A stretch of 64,000 nucleotides of DNA from Legionella feeleii (GCF_001467625.1 NZ_LNYB01000082.1:125118-189117); one strand, 5' to 3'; shown: positions 28,487-37,595, numbered from the stretch's first letter. The notes: generated by a model not told the origin, from the letters alone. A program made the numbers and translations.

Positions 28487-29149
28487 ATGTTACGGAAAAC
28501 TATCTTTGCTTTTATTTTATTGCCTTTATCATGCTGGAGCGCGGGGTTTTATGCAGGTGCCGGTGCTGGACCCGACATCATAGATTTTAAGGAATATGCC
28601 TTTGTTAAATCTCAAAATACGCCCCCCAATTTTGATGTCTTGGATAAAACCCATAAAACTGGTAAAGGGGTTTTTGGCTCCTTATTTGCAGGCCATGGCT
28701 GGCAGCATGGAAGCTGGTACCTAGCGGCTGAAGCCAATATTACTGTCAGTACGGTGGAATTTGCTTCTGCAAATAATGAATACGTTAATAGCAACATTAC
28801 TGATACAACCTTTGAAATGCCTTATAGCTATAGTTTAAGTGGCTTACCGGGATTTCTCTTTGGCGACAGCACTCTCTTTTACGGTCGTGTGGGTTACACC
28901 AATGGGCGCTTTAAAATTACAACTAGAGATAATTCTTTGGCCAGTATTCGCAGGAATCTGGGCGGTTTGCGTGCTGGCTTAGGAATGAATCAAAAAATTA
29001 ATGAACACCTCGCGGCAAGAATAGAGTACTCTTACCTTCGCTATAAAAAAGTAACATTTGCTGTGCTTGATAATGAGACATTAAAAACAACGACCATTAC
29101 TCCTACAGGGAATCAGGTCGAATTCGGTTTAATCTATAATTTTGGTTAG
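28487..29149 (+). CDS. Outer-membrane beta-barrel protein (opacity-like)
   Basis: Starting at the ATG at 28487, where a signal peptide begins (MLRKTIFAFILLPLSCWSA, cleavage after SAG or WSA), the 220-residue protein has alternating hydrophobic strands of an 8-stranded barrel: FYAGAGAGPD, FGSLFAGHGWQHGSWYLAAE, LFYGRVGYTNGRFK, LGGLRAGLGMN, LAARIEYSYLRYKKV, and a final strand QVEFGLIYNFG ending in an aromatic pair as the barrel assembly machinery expects (second-last F). The frame continues upstream to 28427, but that part has no signal-like character. Function beyond a small surface barrel is unknown. Confidence 0.8.
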   Translation: MLRKTIFAFILLPLSCWSAGFYAGAGAGPDIIDFKEYAFVKSQNTPPNFDVLDKTHKTGKGVFGSLFAGHGWQHGSWYLAAEANITVSTVEFASANNEYVNSNITDTTFEMPYSYSLSGLPGFLFGDSTLFYGRVGYTNGRFKITTRDNSLASIRRNLGGLRAGLGMNQKINEHLAARIEYSYLRYKKVTFAVLDNETLKTTTITPTGNQVEFGLIYNFG

Positions 29150-29158
29150 CGAAAAAAC

Positions 29159-29704
29159 TTACAAATCGCCCAGTTTGAACTGGGTGATGTCCATCACTGG
29201 AGATGTTCCATAAAAGCAGCACAAGGCATTGCGAAACAAATCGGCACGCCTCGGCAATCCCTGTCTGCAATAGGTTGCGACCTGCTCATACACAGCCTGC
29301 TTGAAAATATCGGTATCTGCTTCATCTCCATTAAGATTATCGATACTAACTCGAAAGCGATGCCCTGCTGCGACAGAAAGTATCCATTCCATCGCCTGAG
29401 GCTTTACCTCCACTGATTGAAATAGTTCTTGCTGTTCTGCTGTGCGCCCGTCCGGCAAATACCAATAACCGAAATCAACCTGCTTTCTACGCGCTTTGCC
29501 AGCAATAAACCAATGCGCGCATTCATGCAGAGCACTGCTAAAAAAACCATGCGCAAAAAAAATAGCATGGTAAGAACGTTGCTCGTCAGCCGGCAGATAA
29601 ATAGGCTCTTCATCACCTTTAACCAGTTGGGTATTATACTTTTCCGAAAAGCAAGTATTAAAAATGGTAATTAAATCTTGATAATGATGTACTTTACTAC
29701 TCAT
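29159..29704 (-). CDS. epmC: Elongation factor P hydroxylase
   Basis: The 181-residue protein matches EpmC (YfcM): the metal-binding HECAHWFIAG, followed by RRKQVDFGYWYLPDGRTAEQ and FQSVEVKPQAMEW. EpmC hydroxylates the beta-lysylated lysine of EF-P, the last step of a modification started by EpmA and EpmB; those genes are not in this window. The gene converges with the barrel-protein gene with 9 nt between the stop codons. Confidence 0.88.
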   Translation of the reverse strand: MSSKVHHYQDLITIFNTCFSEKYNTQLVKGDEEPIYLPADEQRSYHAIFFAHGFFSSALHECAHWFIAGKARRKQVDFGYWYLPDGRTAEQQELFQSVEVKPQAMEWILSVAAGHRFRVSIDNLNGDEADTDIFKQAVYEQVATYCRQGLPRRADLFRNALCCFYGTSPVMDITQFKLGDL

Positions 29705-29834
29705 AACGGTGAAATCGGCCTTTTTTTATGCTATTGGGTTCTACTAGAAAATAGGCCTTCATGTCAACCATGAATTGTTATTGGCAGAAAAAACATTATA
29801 ATGCCATTTCGTTCATTATTACGATGAAAATAAC

Positions 29835-30728
29835 ATGGCATCAGTATTGGAATTAGCATTAAGTTATTTTGGAAGAACACAACCAGTTTCTACACCCATC
29901 CCTACTCTAGCAATTGATAATCCACTTAATAAGCAACAAATAACTTCAACCAGTTATTTTACTATTGGAGACCAGGCACAAGCTTCGAACGGTGTGCTTG
30001 CAGTTCATCCAGTTCAGCCTTTTAGTCTAGACCAACATGCTGACTTCATTAAAGGGTGCACCACCTTATTGCAACAAAAGTCAAAAGCACTCAAAGAACT
30101 TGATCAAACCATTATGGGCAGTATTGTTCTTGGTGTAGTCGCCTCCAGCTTGTCCTTTCTTCCTCTAGTCGGGTATTTAAGTTGGGCAGGCTGGGGCTCA
30201 GCCATGTACCACTTAAGTCAACGCTCTCTTGCCTATGCTGAATATCAAGAAGCATTAAAACTTTCAGTTGCTTGCTGTAATTGGAGTCTTGGCCCACAAG
30301 AAAAGCGAGTCAATACGAACGAAGAGTTACAAAACAGTCCCATCATTCGCAATATGATGGTTACTCTTTACCCGGTTCTTACGCCTATACAAATAAGACA
30401 CTTAGTTGCAAATGATATTGAAGAAGGCTACATTGCGGAACTAAACCAACATGAGAGTAGTTATAAAGTACCTTCTCTAACCTTATTTCCCCCCTCCCGC
30501 GAAACATCCTCTTCTCGTGATGAAAACATCGCTTTAAGTAAAAAAAGCGCTGAATTTAATCGCTGTATATATGGTTTTAACAAGGGTTCAGCCATGGATT
30601 TCGTCGATGCTTTTGTGTCGTTCCTGCCTGATTTATATAACTTGGCTTGCTATGGTTGCAAACAGGCACAACGCAAGTGGCAAGAATATACCGCCACCCC
30701 CAGCCCAGACAATTCAGCTCGGGTCTAA
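29835..30728 (+). CDS. Protein of unknown function with a central hydrophobic hairpin
   Basis: No family is recognised in these 297 residues. The N-terminal ~75 residues are polar and low in structure; residues ~95-130 contain GSIVLGVVASSLSFLPLVGY and a following hydrophobic turn, a likely membrane hairpin; the rest is mixed helical with several aromatics and a soluble tail. There is no signal peptide. The size, hairpin and lack of family are typical of Legionella accessory or effector proteins, but there is no direct evidence. A strong stem-loop follows the stop, so the gene is probably its own transcription unit. Confidence 0.65.
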   Translation: MASVLELALSYFGRTQPVSTPIPTLAIDNPLNKQQITSTSYFTIGDQAQASNGVLAVHPVQPFSLDQHADFIKGCTTLLQQKSKALKELDQTIMGSIVLGVVASSLSFLPLVGYLSWAGWGSAMYHLSQRSLAYAEYQEALKLSVACCNWSLGPQEKRVNTNEELQNSPIIRNMMVTLYPVLTPIQIRHLVANDIEEGYIAELNQHESSYKVPSLTLFPPSRETSSSRDENIALSKKSAEFNRCIYGFNKGSAMDFVDAFVSFLPDLYNLACYGCKQAQRKWQEYTATPSPDNSARV

Positions 30729-30740
30729 TCTGAATGTTAG

Positions 30741-30765
30741 AGACACCTTCTGCCAGAAGGTGTCT
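30741..30765 (+). terminator. Stem-loop terminator after the 29835-30728 gene
   Basis: AGACACCTTC pairs with GAAGGTGTCT around the loop TGCCA, a perfect 10-bp stem 13 nt after the stop codon. A short T run (CGTTTT) follows 8 nt behind the stem, so termination is likely but the T tract is not ideal. Confidence 0.7.
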
Positions 30766-30874
30766 TCTGATCGTTTTAAGACATCATCAAATTAATTCTC
30801 AAAACCGAAAAATTTCACCTGCCTTCTTAAGCAGCTGCTATCCTTTAATTAGGTCTGCTCCGTTAGGAAAATGG

Positions 30875-31372
30875 ATGAGAATCTCAGTTTTGAATCATAC
30901 AGGAATCTTGTTTCTTAGCTTGGTAACCCACGCGGCTTCAGCGCAAACGACCCTGATTAGCAATTACAACCAACTCGTCACAGCCTTGGAGCGTGGTGAT
31001 GATGTTAAGGCTATTCTCCATTTTGATAAATGCAGTCTTGACCCCAATTCGGCTGCCTCCCATATTCTTCCTAAATTAAAAGGAGCCAGTACCCGATTTA
31101 ATTTTAATGAATATACCCACTATAAATTACAAGTAGATGATCAACAAAAGGATATTATTGTCACGTCTATCACCATGCTGATAGAACATCCTCATGGCGA
31201 ATTTTGGAATAATTATGCTCGTCTGCGTATATTTGAAGACAACTCAGCGGAACTCCATGTAGCCTATTACGATCCGCTCACCGATGAAAAACAGTTAGGT
31301 ATGGATTGGAGTTGCCATTTAAGTAACGGCAACGATGGAAACGGAATTATGATATTTGACGCGAGTAATTAG
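30875..31372 (+). CDS. VirK-family secreted protein
   Basis: The ATG at 30875 is preferred (AGGA 6-7 nt upstream, signal peptide MRISVLNHTGILFLSLVTHA immediately after) over the frame start at 30734. The ~140-residue mature part fits the VirK family: SNYNQLVTALERGDDVKAIL at the start, a conserved Cys (FDKCSL), the FNFNEYTHYKL segment, and a beta-rich C-terminal half ending in WSCHLSNGNDGNG. VirK was named in the Agrobacterium vir regulon; its function is unsettled. It lies 100 nt ahead of a secreted Cys-rich protein, and the two may be expressed together. Confidence 0.65.
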   Translation: MRISVLNHTGILFLSLVTHAASAQTTLISNYNQLVTALERGDDVKAILHFDKCSLDPNSAASHILPKLKGASTRFNFNEYTHYKLQVDDQQKDIIVTSITMLIEHPHGEFWNNYARLRIFEDNSAELHVAYYDPLTDEKQLGMDWSCHLSNGNDGNGIMIFDASN

Positions 31373-31473
31373 TCGAGTCATCACCATACGACTACCGGTT
31401 TCGTTTGACTCATTCTTGTGTTTTACCTTGATATCCACTATGTTTTTTAAATAAAACTTTTAGGGATGAACGC

Positions 31474-32064
31474 ATGAAATTTAACCTGCAGAAAAAAATA
31501 TTTTTTTGTTTATTACTTCTGAACTGTTGTCTTGCTGATGCCTATTCTGGCCAACCCCAAAAACCAATTAGTTGCCAACAAGAGTATGCTCTCTGTACCT
31601 CAGCTGCTTGCGTACCAGATCCAAGACATCCACGTTACGCACTTTGCACCTGCGTTGTTAAAAATGACATTAGTCTGGGATTTACCTCTTGTGATAAGCG
31701 AGAACCCAGGATTAATAAATACAAAATTAAACGCATTCGCTCCTCCTTTTCCTTTGCTCAATTTGGTCAAAAGAAAGGCATGATGTGCCCTGAAGGATCC
31801 CCATGGACTGATTGCCTTGATTCCCGTTGTACCGTCAATCCCAGAACCCCCAGTCAAGCCATCTGTAGTTGTAAAATCCATCATAAAAAACCATTCTTTA
31901 CTTTGGGGGGCGATTGCAATACATCCACTTGTGCAACAGGATATTGGTCAGGCACTACCAAGGCGAATAGTACTCTCCTGAGAAATACCTTATTGGAAAA
32001 ACTTAATATGAATAAAGATCCATGGCCCTATGCAGCCTGTCCCAGTGCTACTAGCAAAAATTAA
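31474..32064 (+). CDS. Secreted Cys-rich protein, paralogue of the 11253-11774 gene
   Basis: A signal peptide (KKIFFCLLLLNCCLADA) precedes a mature protein with two Cys-rich halves: CQQEYALCTSAACVPDP with CTCVV, and WTDCLDSRCTVNP with CSCK, plus a C-terminal CNTSTCATGYW. The 11253-11774 protein has the same order (YALCTTALCEP, CKC, WCFDMPC, CTCAV, SACTQGLY), so the two are clear paralogues 20 kb apart on opposite strands. Function is unknown; disulfide-bonded export is likely. AGGGATG is the ribosome-binding site. Its stop codon lies in a perfect hairpin. Confidence 0.75.
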   Translation: MKFNLQKKIFFCLLLLNCCLADAYSGQPQKPISCQQEYALCTSAACVPDPRHPRYALCTCVVKNDISLGFTSCDKREPRINKYKIKRIRSSFSFAQFGQKKGMMCPEGSPWTDCLDSRCTVNPRTPSQAICSCKIHHKKPFFTLGGDCNTSTCATGYWSGTTKANSTLLRNTLLEKLNMNKDPWPYAACPSATSKN

Positions 32065-32088
32065 GTAATGGGTTGAACCATTACTTAA
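32061..32088 (+). terminator. Hairpin overlapping the stop of the Cys-rich gene
   Basis: TTAAGTAATGG (32061-32071) is perfectly complemented by CCATTACTTAA (32078-32088) around a 6-nt loop. The first arm contains the TAA stop codon. No T tract follows, so a role in mRNA 3'-end stability is as likely as intrinsic termination. Confidence 0.55.
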
Positions 32089-32209
32089 TTACCTACAATC
32101 GACACTATGGATTGTTAACTAATAATCAAGTTGCCATTAATTCACGCAACCTATACCATACTGGTTTTGATGGTTACTTGTTAGTGATAGACAGAAATAA
32201 AGACATTCT

Positions 32210-33025
32210 ATGAAACCGCTTATGCACAAGCTGCTTGTAAACCAGACTAGTTTAAAAATACCTGTACATCCCTTACTGACGGCTTATGTAGAAAGTATCA
32301 CGCTTGAAACAGCCAAAGATACTCGCTCTGCCTCTCCATATAAAGTCTTACCCGATTTATTTGCTGTGATGGGTTTTCAATACAATGGCTCACTTTCTTT
32401 GCTCATGGATGGTAAAAAAACCTTACTTAAACGCTGCGGTATCAGTGGTCTACAGACAGGATTTAAAGAATTCCAGCCGGAAAATGAACAAACGAAAACC
32501 TTATTAATCAAATTTTATCCTTGGGCAATCCCTTTATTGCTCAAAGAATCGGCTTATCATTTGCATAATCAGGCAATTGGCCTAGCAGAACTTATTGGTT
32601 ATAACCAAATGGATTTACTGGAAGAAGAATTACTAAATGCACAGAATACTTCGCATTCAGCAGACATCATGCAGGCCTTTCTCATCCAATTACATTCAGC
32701 CAACACGGAGAAATCACCAAAAACGGCCATTATTTCGCTGGCCAAAGAAATAATGGACAATCCGCTGATCAATTCTGTAAACAACTTGGCGAAATACTAC
32801 GGTTATAGTACTCGAACTCTGGAGCGTCATTTTAAGGAAATGATTGGCATAAGCCCAAAAAAATTTTTGCAGGTTAAACGCTTTCAACACGCTTTCAAGC
32901 AATTACAAACCGGTTTGCCGCTCAGTAACATTTTTGCTAATGACTATTATTACGATCAATCTCACTTTATTCATGAGTTCAAACAGTTTTCCGGCTGCAC
33001 GCCGGGCGAAATTATCTGTTACTGA
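32210..33025 (+). CDS. AraC-family transcriptional regulator
   Basis: The C-terminal ~90 residues are an AraC/XylS DNA-binding domain with two helix-turn-helix units: INSVNNLAKYYGYSTRTLER with HFKEMIGISPKKFLQVKRFQ, then LSNIFANDYYYDQSHFIHEF and KQFSGCTPGEI. The N-terminal ~165 residues are a ligand-sensing domain of the type often annotated DUF6597. It lies 77 nt ahead of the DUF1398 gene on the same strand, which is its most likely target or operon partner. The ligand cannot be told. Confidence 0.88.
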   Translation: MKPLMHKLLVNQTSLKIPVHPLLTAYVESITLETAKDTRSASPYKVLPDLFAVMGFQYNGSLSLLMDGKKTLLKRCGISGLQTGFKEFQPENEQTKTLLIKFYPWAIPLLLKESAYHLHNQAIGLAELIGYNQMDLLEEELLNAQNTSHSADIMQAFLIQLHSANTEKSPKTAIISLAKEIMDNPLINSVNNLAKYYGYSTRTLERHFKEMIGISPKKFLQVKRFQHAFKQLQTGLPLSNIFANDYYYDQSHFIHEFKQFSGCTPGEIICY

Positions 33026-33101
33026 TTTGTCGTGTTTTTCCAATATATTCCCTTAAACCTCTTCTAAACTGGTTTTTGTTATTTATTAATTGGAGAATGA
33101 A

Positions 33102-33530
33102 ATGAAACCATCAACTGAGGCAATCGCTTTTATTAAACAATCTCTCGATGGTTGTTTTAATAACACCATAATTTTCCCTGAACACGTTAAAAAGCTTGCT
33201 GAAATGGGAGTCATTCGCTACGAGGTCGACTTGAAAGCCAATCATATAGACTATTATTTCAACGATAAAACCACTCATAGGGAAGAAATAGCCCTTACCC
33301 AGACAGCAGTGAATAATAATTTTGATAAAGAATCAGTACAAAAAACCATCTCTGCTATTCAGCAACAAATGATTGATTATCCAACTTTCCTTGAGCGTAT
33401 TGTAGCTGCAGGAACTCAAAAATATGTCGTTGATATTATTGCACAACAGGTTATTTACCAAGGCATGGAAGAGCAACTGATTGAGGACTTTCCAAAAACA
33501 GAGCAAAAGCAGTCGATTCCATGCGAATAA
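33102..33530 (+). CDS. DUF1398 family protein
   Basis: The 142-residue protein fits DUF1398 (YbcV-like): an N-terminal helix, EMGVIRYEVDLKANHIDYYF, then ALTQTAVNNNFDKESVQKTI and the C-terminal YPTFLERIVAAGTQKYVVDI ending in a Gln/Tyr-rich strand. Function is unknown for the family. The ATG at 33102 has TGGAG 7 nt upstream, which is why the TTG at 33090 is not used. An intrinsic terminator follows at 33545. Confidence 0.8.
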   Translation: MKPSTEAIAFIKQSLDGCFNNTIIFPEHVKKLAEMGVIRYEVDLKANHIDYYFNDKTTHREEIALTQTAVNNNFDKESVQKTISAIQQQMIDYPTFLERIVAAGTQKYVVDIIAQQVIYQGMEEQLIEDFPKTEQKQSIPCE

Positions 33531-33544
33531 ATTTCAAATGATCA

Positions 33545-33568
33545 ATGCAGGGTTATCCCTGCATTTTT
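33545..33568 (+). terminator. Intrinsic terminator after the DUF1398 gene
   Basis: ATGCAGGG pairs with CCCTGCAT around TTAT, followed by TTTTT, a textbook rho-independent terminator 14 nt after the stop codon. It also separates this gene from the converging acetolactate synthase gene. Confidence 0.85.
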
Positions 33569-33600
33569 CTCGCCGATTGAGTGATTACTGACATCTCATC

Positions 33601-35253
33601 TCAATGACCTGCGTTTGGATCAATAGTCTTAAACAGCTCTGCATTGTCGCTATAGTCAATCGGCACATCTACCAGTACCGGTTTCTTCTGTGCCATAGCT
33701 TCCTCAAAAATACCCTGAAACTCTTCTGGCTTCGTCAATTCCAAACCAATAGCGCCGAATGCAGCAGCAAAATCGGGGATGTTAACCTGCCCCAAGGTCA
33801 CACCACTGATACGATGGTATTTCATTAGTTCTTGTTCTAAAACCATATTGTAACTTCCATCACGCCAGATAAAATGTACGAAATGCAATTTTTCCCGCAC
33901 GGCTGTTTCTAATTCCATGGCGCTAAATAAAAAGCCTCCATCTCCGGAAATTGACACGACCTTTTCATGGGGAAGCGCGTAATTACTGGCAATCGCCCAA
34001 GGGAGGGCAACTCCCAAGGTTTGCTGGCCATTACTAAATAATAATTGATGTGGGCGGAAAGAAAAAAAATAACGTGCCATCCACATATACACGGTGCCAA
34101 TGTCACAACAAACGGTTGTTGAATCATCAACCGCCTGCCTTAATTCATAGATGAAACGTAAAGGATGAATGGGTGATGTTTTGTAGTTTTTTCCCGAATC
34201 AATTTTATCAAGTAAGGATTGACGTGCATGAACTATTTTATTGCTTAGCGCTCGTTCACGTTTTTCCAGATGGGAAGACAGACTATTAATATTCGTTGCA
34301 ATATCACCTAATATCTCACAAGCAGGATGATAGGATAGATGGATATCACAAGCATGGTAATCGATATGAACCACTGTTTTTTTATTGGAGGCATTCCAAA
34401 TTTCTGGATCATATTCAACGGGGTTATAACCTATGGTGATTACCACATCAGCAAGATCCAGCAATTGATCTCCGGGCTGATTTTTAAATAATCCTACTCG
34501 CCCCATAAAAAGATCAACATACTCCTTCGATACAACACCAGCCGCCTGATAAGTACCGATTAAAGCAAAAGGATGTTTTTTGAGTAACGTTCGAATCGCC
34601 CTGGCATTATTTTGGCGACTTGATTCCATACCGAGTAAAATGACAGGTTGCTTTGCCTGATTGATTAAGGCAGCAGCTCTTGCGATTAGCGTTTTCGGCG
34701 CCTCACCGTATTCTGGTGCAGCAATACCAGGAATCGGATTACAATCAGTACTGTCATTCAACACATCTTGAGGCAAACTGATAAAACAGGCCCCACTGGA
34801 AGGAGTAAGAGCCGTGCGAAATGCGTTAGCAACAATTTCCGGGATATTATCAACCCAATGGGCTTCAACACTGCTCTTGGTCACCGCCTCCATCAATTTG
34901 ACGTTGTTTGTTCCTTGATGGGATTGTTTCAGGCTCATTGACCGGGCTACATTACCACCGATGGCGATTACCGGGTCACCTTCTGTCGTTGCTGTCAGCA
35001 ACCCAGTGGCAAGATTGGCCACTCCAGGTCCGGAAGTGACTAAAACAACACCAGGCTTTCCAGTTAAACGGCCATAGGCTGCTGCGATAAATGCTGCATT
35101 TTGCTCATGCCGACAGACAATCAGTTTAATACGAGAATCAACTAATGCATTGAATACTGAATCAATTTTAGCACCAGGAATTCCAAATACGTATTCTACA
35201 CCTTGCTCTTCCAAGCATTTAACGAGTAATTGACCGCCTGTCATTTTTGCCAT
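33601..35253 (-). CDS. alsS: Acetolactate synthase, catabolic type
   Basis: The 550-residue TPP enzyme has the activating glutamate in IVCRHEQNAAFIAAAYGR, the middle-domain IPGIAAPEYGEAPK region and the TPP/Mg motif ISGDGGFLFSAMELETAVRE with RDGSYNMV. No FAD-binding insert of the anabolic IlvB kind is evident and there is no regulatory-subunit gene next to it, so the catabolic (AlsS) assignment fits. It joins two pyruvates to acetolactate and CO2. AAGGAA stands 6 nt ahead of the ATG. No acetolactate decarboxylase gene is adjacent. Confidence 0.9.
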   Translation of the reverse strand: MAKMTGGQLLVKCLEEQGVEYVFGIPGAKIDSVFNALVDSRIKLIVCRHEQNAAFIAAAYGRLTGKPGVVLVTSGPGVANLATGLLTATTEGDPVIAIGGNVARSMSLKQSHQGTNNVKLMEAVTKSSVEAHWVDNIPEIVANAFRTALTPSSGACFISLPQDVLNDSTDCNPIPGIAAPEYGEAPKTLIARAAALINQAKQPVILLGMESSRQNNARAIRTLLKKHPFALIGTYQAAGVVSKEYVDLFMGRVGLFKNQPGDQLLDLADVVITIGYNPVEYDPEIWNASNKKTVVHIDYHACDIHLSYHPACEILGDIATNINSLSSHLEKRERALSNKIVHARQSLLDKIDSGKNYKTSPIHPLRFIYELRQAVDDSTTVCCDIGTVYMWMARYFFSFRPHQLLFSNGQQTLGVALPWAIASNYALPHEKVVSISGDGGFLFSAMELETAVREKLHFVHFIWRDGSYNMVLEQELMKYHRISGVTLGQVNIPDFAAAFGAIGLELTKPEEFQGIFEEAMAQKKPVLVDVPIDYSDNAELFKTIDPNAGH

Positions 35254-35390
35254 GAAAGATTCCTTCTTTTCAATACATTAAAAGCAAATAGTAATAACTC
35301 TCTTTATAGCACTAGCCAGAAAGGGGCGCAAACCTGTACGGGTGTTTGACAGTACCTGGTAGAAATGATGGGGGAATTATTGATAACTAA

Positions 35391-35636
35391 TTAAGGCTGC
35401 AGGTTTTTTTTAATTTCAGCTTCGGTATCGATGGGATCTAAATCACTCTCTTCATTTTTCATAATTTCAAGCGGCATATCATTAGGGTCATTATTATTCT
35501 CGTAACTATCCTGCACACGCATTTCCCTGATCACACTTTGATCTGCTTCCTGTGAGGAGTCAGCCGTATTGGCTATGCCAGCCTCATTTTTTCGCAATAA
35601 TTCAGCTAATTGTTTGGGATAAGCAGGAATAGGCAT
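35391..35636 (-). CDS. Small acidic protein of unknown function
   Basis: The frame encodes 81 residues, rich in Asp, Glu, Asn and Gln and without hydrophobic segments (N-terminus MPIPAYPKQLAELLRKNE, C-terminus DTEAEIKKNLQP). The composition suggests an intrinsically disordered protein. The ribosome-binding site is weak (TGAG). The gene sits alone between the acetolactate synthase gene and a divergent small gene. Confidence 0.5.
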   Translation of the reverse strand: MPIPAYPKQLAELLRKNEAGIANTADSSQEADQSVIREMRVQDSYENNNDPNDMPLEIMKNEESDLDPIDTEAEIKKNLQP

Positions 35637-35932
35637 GGTAACTCACAAAAAGAAAACAATTTTTTTTAGTATAGTTTGATTTTACAAATGTTGCCCATTA
35701 TTTGAACATAAATAGGCAGGTACTGACTTCCTCGTTCACGGGGTGTGCCTATGCGGTACTGGATTTTAAAGAATCATGAAGTACTCAATAACCTTTTTTA
35801 AACAGAAGAAAACATTTGTAGCTGGAATAAGTAACAGCGTTCATTGATCGGATGATTTAAAAATATATCTTGATTTTTTTTTGGTCATACTATTAAATCC
35901 ACACGCACTTAATAATCAGGAGGTAGATTTAG

Positions 35933-36322
35933 ATGTTCGGCTTTTTTAACCAAAAGAATGCCTGGCGTGCTGGAATGCAGGCTTACCATGCACTCGTTTT
36001 CACTTATGCCGCTTATGATCTCTATATGAATCCAGCATCCTTGGCTGAAAATGGCATGACTATGTTTGTTAGCACCTTGTCTGGCTTGAGTTTAACAGAA
36101 CATAATAGTGTCTTTACTGATCTTGGTGCAGCAGCACTCAACACCTCCCAGATAGGCGCCGTTTATCAAGGTGTTACATCAGCTTGTACACTTACCCCTG
36201 GATTATTCAATGCGGTGAAAGCCGTTGGTAATTTGGTGAGTGCAGGAGTTTCTGTCCTCACAAGTTGTCAGGATGAGCCAACCCGGGATGAGTCAAGTAC
36301 GCCAAGTGCTAAATGTAACTAA
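35933..36322 (+). CDS. Small protein of unknown function
   Basis: The 129-residue frame has an excellent ribosome-binding site (AGGAGG 9 nt before the ATG), which argues it is expressed. The sequence is Ala/Gly/Ser/Thr-rich and mildly hydrophobic (FGFFNQKNAWRAGMQAYHAL, YQGVTSACTLTPGLFNAVKA), with two cysteines and a polar tail after SCQDEP. It may associate with a membrane, but no clear span is present. It converges with the 36338-36883 gene 15 nt away. Confidence 0.6.
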   Translation: MFGFFNQKNAWRAGMQAYHALVFTYAAYDLYMNPASLAENGMTMFVSTLSGLSLTEHNSVFTDLGAAALNTSQIGAVYQGVTSACTLTPGLFNAVKAVGNLVSAGVSVLTSCQDEPTRDESSTPSAKCN

Positions 36323-36337
36323 ATTCGCCACACAACG

Positions 36338-36883
36338 TTAACTGGCAGGCTCAAATAGGGTGTCCATATATTTTTTAGCCTGCTGAATGCAGAGTTGCTT
36401 TTCCTCATTAAAAATCCATTTAGGCGCATTCCGTGCTTCCGTAATGAGATGATCGGTAAACACGTCTTTATTTGTTAAGGCATAAGATAAGAGTAAGGCA
36501 AAACGGCATTTGGCGGTTAAAGAAGAATTGATGGAGTCGACTATGTTCCCTATTTGCTGGCACATATGAGGTAACGTATTGAATGGGCTCACATAATTTG
36601 CAAGCGAAAGCCGGGCACTGTTGTTATAACCCAGGAGTCCCCTGTTATTAAAAGTCAGACGTAAACTATTCGCTACTTCTCTTCGAATCGCCTGAATCTT
36701 GGTAAGAAAAAAACTGTACTCAACCTCGTTAGCCGGAATGATATCCATCAAAAAAAGAACTACGGGCTGCTGAACTTCCACCATATTTTCAATCATGTAG
36801 GACAGTTCCACATAAAATCTGCCTTCGTCGTATAACCTAGGTAAATGTATTGGTCCTAGGTTCGGAATTAGCAACTGGCACAT
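36338..36883 (-). CDS. Protein of unknown function downstream of the FixLJ-like pair
   Basis: The 181-residue protein has no clear family. The segment VVLFLMDIIPANEVEYSFFL followed by a helix and LRLTFNNRGLLGYNNSARLS has the general layout of a GGDEF core (Asp strand, helix, Arg, then a hairpin), but the GGDEF motif is absent, so any relation would be a degenerate, inactive one. It lies 109 nt after the response regulator on the same strand and could be in its operon. The ribosome-binding site is weak. Confidence 0.55.
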   Translation of the reverse strand: MCQLLIPNLGPIHLPRLYDEGRFYVELSYMIENMVEVQQPVVLFLMDIIPANEVEYSFFLTKIQAIRREVANSLRLTFNNRGLLGYNNSARLSLANYVSPFNTLPHMCQQIGNIVDSINSSLTAKCRFALLLSYALTNKDVFTDHLITEARNAPKWIFNEEKQLCIQQAKKYMDTLFEPAS

Positions 36884-36992
36884 GCTATCAACATGGAGAG
36901 AGTCCTAATGGGAGGGCTTTACGACGGTGCATCTTAGCAATGTGGGTAATCGTTGAATATACCAAATTACCATAATTACCCTATTGATTACC

Positions 36993-37595
36993 CTAGATCT
37001 CCAGGAGTAAGGATTTTTTGATTAATTGCGCTAAATTACGTGCTTGCATTTTGAGCATAATTTTCCGACGATGCAATTCGACGGTGGAGATAGCGATATC
37101 TAATTCCACTGCAATTTGTTTATTTAAATAACCGTCAACAACTAAATGCATTACCTGGCGCTCTCGTTCAGTTAACGAGGCAAACTGCTTGGCTACCTCA
37201 GTCATTTGCTGATAGTTTCGATTAACCTCGTTTTTGCTGGCTAATATAGTCTGGATTTTTTCGAGTAAAAATTGTTCATTGAAAGGTTTCGTTATGAATT
37301 CTTTGGCTCCGATTTTCATCGCTTGTACCGCCATAGGAATATCTCCGTGCCCGGTAATCATAATAACAGGAGGACAATGGCTGCGCTGACATAATAACTT
37401 AAGTACCTCCATGCCACTCATAGCCGGCATCCGTACATCCAATAAAACACAACCTTCTTCCAGCTTATCGGAATGTGCAAGAAACTCGTAAGGATTAAGA
37501 AATGTTTTTACTGCCAGCTTTACAGATTTTAAAAGCCATTCCAGTGCATTTGCCACTTCCAGATCATCTTCAACAATATATACAGTACTAGCCAT
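36993..37595 (-). CDS. FixJ/NarL-like response regulator
   Basis: Starting at the ATG at 37595 (just after the kinase gene's end; 8-nt overlap), the protein has 200 residues: a receiver with D9-D10-type acidic pair in YIVEDD, phospho-acceptor D53 in VLLDVRMPAMSG, Thr in MITGHGD and Lys in ITKPF, then a LuxR-type helix-turn-helix (LTERERQVMHLVVDGYLNKQ, ISTVELHRRKIMLKM). The order and motifs are those of FixJ. It should activate transcription when phosphorylated by the kinase encoded directly upstream. Confidence 0.9.
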   Translation of the reverse strand: MASTVYIVEDDLEVANALEWLLKSVKLAVKTFLNPYEFLAHSDKLEEGCVLLDVRMPAMSGMEVLKLLCQRSHCPPVIMITGHGDIPMAVQAMKIGAKEFITKPFNEQFLLEKIQTILASKNEVNRNYQQMTEVAKQFASLTERERQVMHLVVDGYLNKQIAVELDIAISTVELHRRKIMLKMQARNLAQLIKKSLLLEI

